Under the pieces are notes generated by a model that saw only the letters and a list, made by a program, of their open reading frames with translations, ran no database searches and was not told the DNA's origin. A DNA stretch of 17,282 nt. Source: an uncultured Marvinbryantia sp. (lineage in GTDB: Bacteria; Bacillota; Clostridia; Lachnospirales; Lachnospiraceae). The position numbers and the translations under genes were made by a program. Of the stretch, positions 13,666 through 17,282 are shown one piece after another. The stretch lies in the NCBI GenBank assembly GCA_934408725.1, contig CAKRVB010000041.1, positions 1 to 17,282 on the forward strand. The letters run 5' to 3'. Numbering within the stretch: the first letter of the stretch is position 1; each line of letters begins with the position of its first letter.

Positions 13666-14700
13666 CTAAAACCGAATTGCGATCTTTCCGATATTTTTCT
13701 TTGCTTTAAAGTATTCGATTGCCTCTACACTGTCTTTAAAATCAAACACGTCCGATATATAATTGGAACCCTTTAATACGCCCTGCTTTATAAGCGCTAT
13801 GATTTCATCATGCACCTCTGCTTCTTCTGCCTTTGACGGCCACTGGGCAAATCGCAGATTAAAACAAAACGGCGCTTCTTCCCAGTTAATCAGATATTCG
13901 CTTTTAGCCGTCTCACCATAGATACATACATCACCAAAATTCTTCACCAGTTTCAGATTCTGATTGATCAATGCCGGCACTCCAGCCGCATCCAGAATCA
14001 TATCTGCTTTCTCAGGAAGGATTTTTAACACTTCTTCTGATACATCACACTGGTCAAAATTCAGTGTATAGTCAGCGCCACATTTTCTTGCTGATTCCAG
14101 CTTTTTCTCCGTGTGATCCACACAAATAATCGGAGAAAGTCCCATGTATTTTGCCAGAGTAATAAATACCAGACCTACCGGGCCCGCTCCATAGAGCACC
14201 AGGCTTTTCCCTTTCTGAAAGCCAAGACGCTTCATCGTGGAATACACTTCACGATATGTGACAATCATAGCTGCTTCCACATCATCCAATTCCTCAGGGA
14301 TCTTCTTCTGTCCCAGATTGCCCTCTGTCAGCAAACCGTCTCCCACAGTATGTCCGTTTTCCATCATTGCCTCAGCGTCACCAATGACCGCATACTCTGC
14401 AAAGGCACCCCAGGTAGAATAGAATTCTTCTCCATCATCCAGAAATGGAAGAACAATCTTATCTCCTACAGTGAAATTTTTCACTTTGCTCCCGATTGCT
14501 TCCACACGGCCAATTCCCTCATGTCCAAGCACCGTAGGATAATTATGAAATCCTTTTAGTTTGTCATAAATGATTTCTTTATCCGTACCACATAATGCGC
14601 CGGCAGTCATTCGTACCAGCGCCTGATACTCTCCAATCTCCGGTTTCTTCATTTCTTCCAGACTTGCATGTCCATCTTTCCAAATCACTAAGACCTTCAT
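13666..14700 (-). CDS. Medium-chain zinc-type alcohol/polyol dehydrogenase
   Basis: A 344-aa MDR-superfamily enzyme. The catalytic domain has C37 (GALCGTD), the GH60-E61-G motif and a downstream Glu (TYRE151), the usual catalytic zinc ligands. The Rossmann fold has G171-A-G-P-V-G176 and D195 at the end of beta-2 (CVDH), which favours NAD(H). The structural-zinc lobe with four closely spaced cysteines, expected around residues 88-115, is absent; only DDGEEFYSTWGAFAEY occupies that place. It resembles glucose/sorbitol/threonine-dehydrogenase relatives, with unknown substrate. The frame opens 11 codons earlier, but the MKVLVIWK start at 14700 follows AGGAGG by 11 nt and fits the family. It is monocistronic: own promoter upstream, terminator downstream. 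It is divergent from the NSS transporter. Confidence 0.9.
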   Translation of the reverse strand: MKVLVIWKDGHASLEEMKKPEIGEYQALVRMTAGALCGTDKEIIYDKLKGFHNYPTVLGHEGIGRVEAIGSKVKNFTVGDKIVLPFLDDGEEFYSTWGAFAEYAVIGDAEAMMENGHTVGDGLLTEGNLGQKKIPEELDDVEAAMIVTYREVYSTMKRLGFQKGKSLVLYGAGPVGLVFITLAKYMGLSPIICVDHTEKKLESARKCGADYTLNFDQCDVSEEVLKILPEKADMILDAAGVPALINQNLKLVKNFGDVCIYGETAKSEYLINWEEAPFCFNLRFAQWPSKAEEAEVHDEIIALIKQGVLKGSNYISDVFDFKDSVEAIEYFKAKKNIGKIAIRF

Positions 14701-14744
14701 AGCATTCTTAACCTCCTGTTTCCTTTTTATCATGCAATTTTAAA

Positions 14745-14772
14745 ATTATATATTCACTTTACCATGAGACAA
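14745..14772 (-). promoter_or_regulatory. Promoter of the alcohol dehydrogenase gene
   Basis: On the minus strand TTGTCT (14767-14772; 4 of 6 match) lies 16 nt before a perfect TATAAT (14745-14750). The expected start is near 14738, giving a leader of about 38 nt. Confidence 0.65.
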
Positions 14773-14807
14773 ATGAGATCACAAGCATTTCTCTTTCTTC
14801 TTTTCCG

Positions 14808-14836
14808 TTTACTTTCCACTCACGATCATGTATCAT
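14808..14836 (+). promoter_or_regulatory. Promoter of the NSS-MATE unit
   Basis: TTTACT (14808-14813; 4 of 6) lies 17 nt before TATCAT (14831-14836; 5 of 6). The expected start is near 14843, which leaves about 34 nt of leader only if translation starts at 14877. This supports that start over the upstream ATGs at 14841 and 14853. Confidence 0.5.
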
Positions 14837-14876
14837 AGATGTGTTGAATTATATGAATGTGAGGGATTGCGAGAAA

Positions 14877-16199
14877 ATGAAAAAAAGGGATTCTTTTAAC
14901 AATAAATGGGGATTTATCCTGGCCTGTATTGGTTCTGCCGTGGGTATGGGAAATATCTGGATGTTTCCTACCAGAGTCTCCATGTATGGAGGCGGTTCCT
15001 ACCTGCTTCCATACTTTCTTTTTGTTGCGCTGATCAGCTTCACGGGTGTTATCGGGGAAATGAGTTTTGGACGTGCTGCCCGCTCCGGTCCTGTGGATGC
15101 ATTTGGCTATGCCGGTGAAACAAAAGGGCATCGGAAAGCAGGTGCACTCCTGGGCTATATCCCTGTACTCGGTGCACTGGCCATGGCCATCGGCTACACC
15201 GTTGTCATGGGATGGATTCTGAAATACATGATTGGCGCCTTTAGCGGAGCAACACTGGCGCCGGCAGATGCAGACGGATTTGGAGAGAAATTCGGACAGA
15301 TGGCTTCTTCCTTTGGAAATAATGGATGGCAGGTTGCCGCACTTATCATTGGCATGATCATCCTTATGTTCGGTATCGGACAGGGGATCGAGAAAGCAAA
15401 CCGGATTATGATGCCAGTCTTCTTTATCCTGTTCACCATTCTTGGCATTTACGTAGCATTCCAGCCGGGCGCTATAGAAGGTTACCGTTATATTTTTCGA
15501 ATTGATCCGGCAGTGCTTGCCAATCCAAAGACCTGGATTTTTGCACTGGGGCAGGCATTTTTCTCCCTGTCTGTTGCTGGAAACGGTACCCTGATCTACG
15601 GTTCCTACCTTTCAGATGAAGAGGATATTCCAACGGCCGCAGGACGGGTTGCACTCTTTGATACGCTCGCCGCACTGCTTGCTGCACTGGTCATCATCCC
15701 AGCTATGGCAACTACAGGAGCACAGCTGAATCAGGGCGGACCCGGCTTAATGTTCATTTACCTGCCTGCCCTTTTTAAATCCATGCCAGGAGGCTGTCTC
15801 ATTGCCATTATCTTTTTCGTTGCAGTTTTTTCCGCGGGGCTTTCTTCTTTGATCAACCTTTACGAAGCTCCTGTCGCAACGATTCAGGAAAAACTGCATC
15901 TTGGAAGAAAGGCTTCCTGCGGTGTGATCGCAGCTATCGCACTGGTTGTTTCTATCTGCATTCAGGGAATTGTCTCCGACTGGATGGATGTGCTCTCCAT
16001 CTATATCTGCCCACTGGGCGCAGGTCTTGCCGGAATCATGTTCTTCTGGATCTGCGGAAAATCCTATGTGGAAACACAGGTAAACAAAGGAAGAAAGAAA
16101 CCTTTTACCACTCTCTTTCTCCCTGTCTGCAAATATATTTACTGCCCGGTATGTGTACTGGTACTGATACTGGGAATTTTACTTGGAGGAATTGGATGA
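14877..16199 (+). CDS. Neurotransmitter:sodium symporter (NSS/SNF, LeuT-like) family transporter
   Basis: A 440-aa integral membrane protein with about eleven hydrophobic segments. Segment 1 carries the family signature ACIGSAVGMGN26-IWMFP, the unwound helix that binds Na+ and substrate in LeuT; GVIGEMSFGR follows segment 2. Bacterial members couple Na+ to uptake of amino acids or related amines. The substrate here is unknown. The longest frame starts at 14841, but that lies at or before the expected transcription start. MKKRDSFNNKWGF at 14877, preceded by GAGGG and GCGAGAA purine runs, is the common family N-terminus. The stop is 4 nt before the MATE start, so the two transporters are probably co-transcribed. 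It is divergent from the alcohol dehydrogenase. Confidence 0.93.
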   Translation: MKKRDSFNNKWGFILACIGSAVGMGNIWMFPTRVSMYGGGSYLLPYFLFVALISFTGVIGEMSFGRAARSGPVDAFGYAGETKGHRKAGALLGYIPVLGALAMAIGYTVVMGWILKYMIGAFSGATLAPADADGFGEKFGQMASSFGNNGWQVAALIIGMIILMFGIGQGIEKANRIMMPVFFILFTILGIYVAFQPGAIEGYRYIFRIDPAVLANPKTWIFALGQAFFSLSVAGNGTLIYGSYLSDEEDIPTAAGRVALFDTLAALLAALVIIPAMATTGAQLNQGGPGLMFIYLPALFKSMPGGCLIAIIFFVAVFSAGLSSLINLYEAPVATIQEKLHLGRKASCGVIAAIALVVSICIQGIVSDWMDVLSIYICPLGAGLAGIMFFWICGKSYVETQVNKGRKKPFTTLFLPVCKYIYCPVCVLVLILGILLGGIG

Positions 16200-16203
16200 T
16201 CCT

Positions 16204-17282
16204 ATGAGTCACACAAATGATCTTGGACGGGATGAGATTCCCCGTCTGGTAGTAAGGCTGGCCATTCCAACAATGCTGGCACAGCTGGTTAATGTATTAT
16301 ATTCTATCGTAGACCGCATGTATATCGGTACCGGTGTAGGTGATCTGGCACTTGCAGGCGTAGGAATCTGCGCACCGATTGTCACTCTGTTAGCTTCTTT
16401 TGGTTCTATGGTCGGTCAGGGCGGAGCGCCTATTATGGCTATGAAAATGGGAAGTGGCAATGAAAAAGAAGCCCGCCAGGTATTGAACAACGGATTTTTG
16501 ATGCTGCTGGTTCTGTCAGCAGTGCTGACCAGTATTTTTCTGCTCAGCAAAAATAAACTGCTCATGTGGTTCGGCGCCAGTGATGCCACTTTTTCTTATG
16601 CCAATACTTATGTCACGATTTATACTGCCGGAACTTTCTTTGCCCTAATCTCCGGTGGTATGAATAGTTTTCTGATTGCCCAGGGATTTTCCGGTCTCGG
16701 TATGGCGACAGTGGTGATCGGAGCAGTCCTGAATATCCTTCTGGATCCGCTCTTTATCTTCGTCTTCCATATGGGCGTTGCCGGTGCTGCCATTGCCACG
16801 GTCATCTCCCAGATCGTCTCCTGCCTGTTCGTCCTGGGCTGCCTGCTCAGTAAACGGATGCCTGTACGTCTTGGATGGGGCGATTTTCATTTACGCATGA
16901 TGAAACGGATCGTTACGTTTGGTTTTTCTCCGTTCCTCATTCTTGCCAGCGACAGTATTCTGCTCATTGTTCTGAATACTGTGCTGCAGCGTTATGGTGG
17001 ACCCGGAGAGGGCGATACACTGGTCACCTGTGCAACCATTGTGCAGAGTTATCTCTTGCTCATTACCATGCCTATGGGTGGCATCACCCTGGGCAGCCAG
17101 CCGGTTGTCAGCTTTAACTATGGAAAAGGTGATGCGGAGCGAATCAAAAAAGCGATTCTGTGCATCACCGGACTATGCGTTTCCTTCTGTATTTTTATGA
17201 CCATCGTGACCTGGACCGTATCCCCGGTCTATGTACAGCTTTTCACAGAAGATCCTGAGATCTTAAGCCGTTCTGTCACTTA
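16204..17282 (+). CDS. MATE-family efflux transporter (partial, cut by window edge)
   Basis: 359 codons are visible, beginning MSHTNDLGRDEIPRLVVRLA, with no stop before the right edge. The N-terminal segment AIPTMLAQLVNVLYSIVDRM is the typical MATE helix 1, and GVGICAPIVTLLASFG continues helix 2. GGMNSFLIAQGF, VLNILLDPLFIF, MGVAGAAIATVISQ and the second-half MGGITLGSQPVVSFNYGKG are family landmarks. Eight to ten of the usual twelve helices are covered. MATE proteins export drugs or cationic compounds using Na+ or H+. The GGAGG of the NSS 3' end lies 14 nt upstream, rather far; an in-frame TTG at 16192 is a less likely start. It follows the NSS gene by 4 nt. Confidence 0.93.
   Translation, partial: MSHTNDLGRDEIPRLVVRLAIPTMLAQLVNVLYSIVDRMYIGTGVGDLALAGVGICAPIVTLLASFGSMVGQGGAPIMAMKMGSGNEKEARQVLNNGFLMLLVLSAVLTSIFLLSKNKLLMWFGASDATFSYANTYVTIYTAGTFFALISGGMNSFLIAQGFSGLGMATVVIGAVLNILLDPLFIFVFHMGVAGAAIATVISQIVSCLFVLGCLLSKRMPVRLGWGDFHLRMMKRIVTFGFSPFLILASDSILLIVLNTVLQRYGGPGEGDTLVTCATIVQSYLLLITMPMGGITLGSQPVVSFNYGKGDAERIKKAILCITGLCVSFCIFMTIVTWTVSPVYVQLFTEDPEILSRSVT

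Noticed and set aside
14841..14876. 12-codon N-terminal extension of the NSS transporter
   Set aside because: No ribosome site, and it lies at or before the transcription start expected from the promoter at 14808-14836.
1..17282. CRISPR array, tRNA, rRNA, insertion sequence, phage attachment site or riboswitch
   Set aside because: I looked for regular repeats, clover-leaf patterns, transposase motifs and long structured leaders and saw none; most intergenic gaps are too short for a riboswitch.

Overview
The window looks like a chromosomal stretch from an anaerobic Gram-positive Clostridium relative, most likely a Lachnospiraceae gut bacterium (Blautia/Dorea/Mediterraneibacter type). The reasons are moderate G+C, strong GGAGG-type ribosome sites, a flavodiiron-rubredoxin oxygen/NO-detoxification protein, a clostridial Crp/Fnr regulator, and a DivIVA protein. 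Taxonomy is inferred from gene content only. I see no rRNA, tRNA, CRISPR array, insertion sequence or phage module.

Layout. At the left edge (1-256, minus) is the start of an XRE regulator with a zinc ribbon, cut by the window. After about 350 bp without a convincing gene comes a flavodiiron protein fused to flavin reductase and rubredoxin modules (613-2403, minus). It diverges from a Crp/Fnr regulator (2577-3212, plus). The 160 bp between them carry two extended -10 promoters, a CRP-like half-perfect palindrome and a short perfect palindrome, which suggests that the regulator controls the flavodiiron gene. A minus-strand cluster follows: AEC permease, Nudix hydrolase and a nuclease/ATPase fusion (3204-6243). 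The last of these converges on the Crp/Fnr gene with a 9-bp overlap.

The central minus-strand run (6526-11676) is an apparent operon: orphan type IV prepilin, DivIVA-like coiled-coil protein, zinc-ribbon membrane protein, HD phosphohydrolase and a UvrA2-like ABC ATPase. All spacings are short and the last junction is an ATGA overlap. Upstream lie an HD phosphohydrolase plus CorA magnesium transporter pair (11782-13557, minus) and a zinc-type alcohol dehydrogenase (13666-14700, minus). The right end is a divergent plus-strand pair: an NSS-family sodium symporter (14877-16199) and a MATE efflux protein cut by the right edge (16204 onward).

The most unusual non-coding signal is a composite element found twice on the minus strand, downstream of the dehydrogenase and downstream of corA. 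Each copy is an intrinsic terminator whose loop and right arm hold the -35 box, and whose U-tract lies in the spacer, of a promoter (TTGCRG-N17-TATACT) that would drive the next gene. Thus dehydrogenase / HD-corA / pilin operon would be three units separated by termination and immediate re-initiation. The best candidates for undescribed protein biology are the nuclease/ATPase fusion and the pilin-to-UvrA2 operon. Neither is recognised as a known named system, and I make no claim beyond the visible domains.
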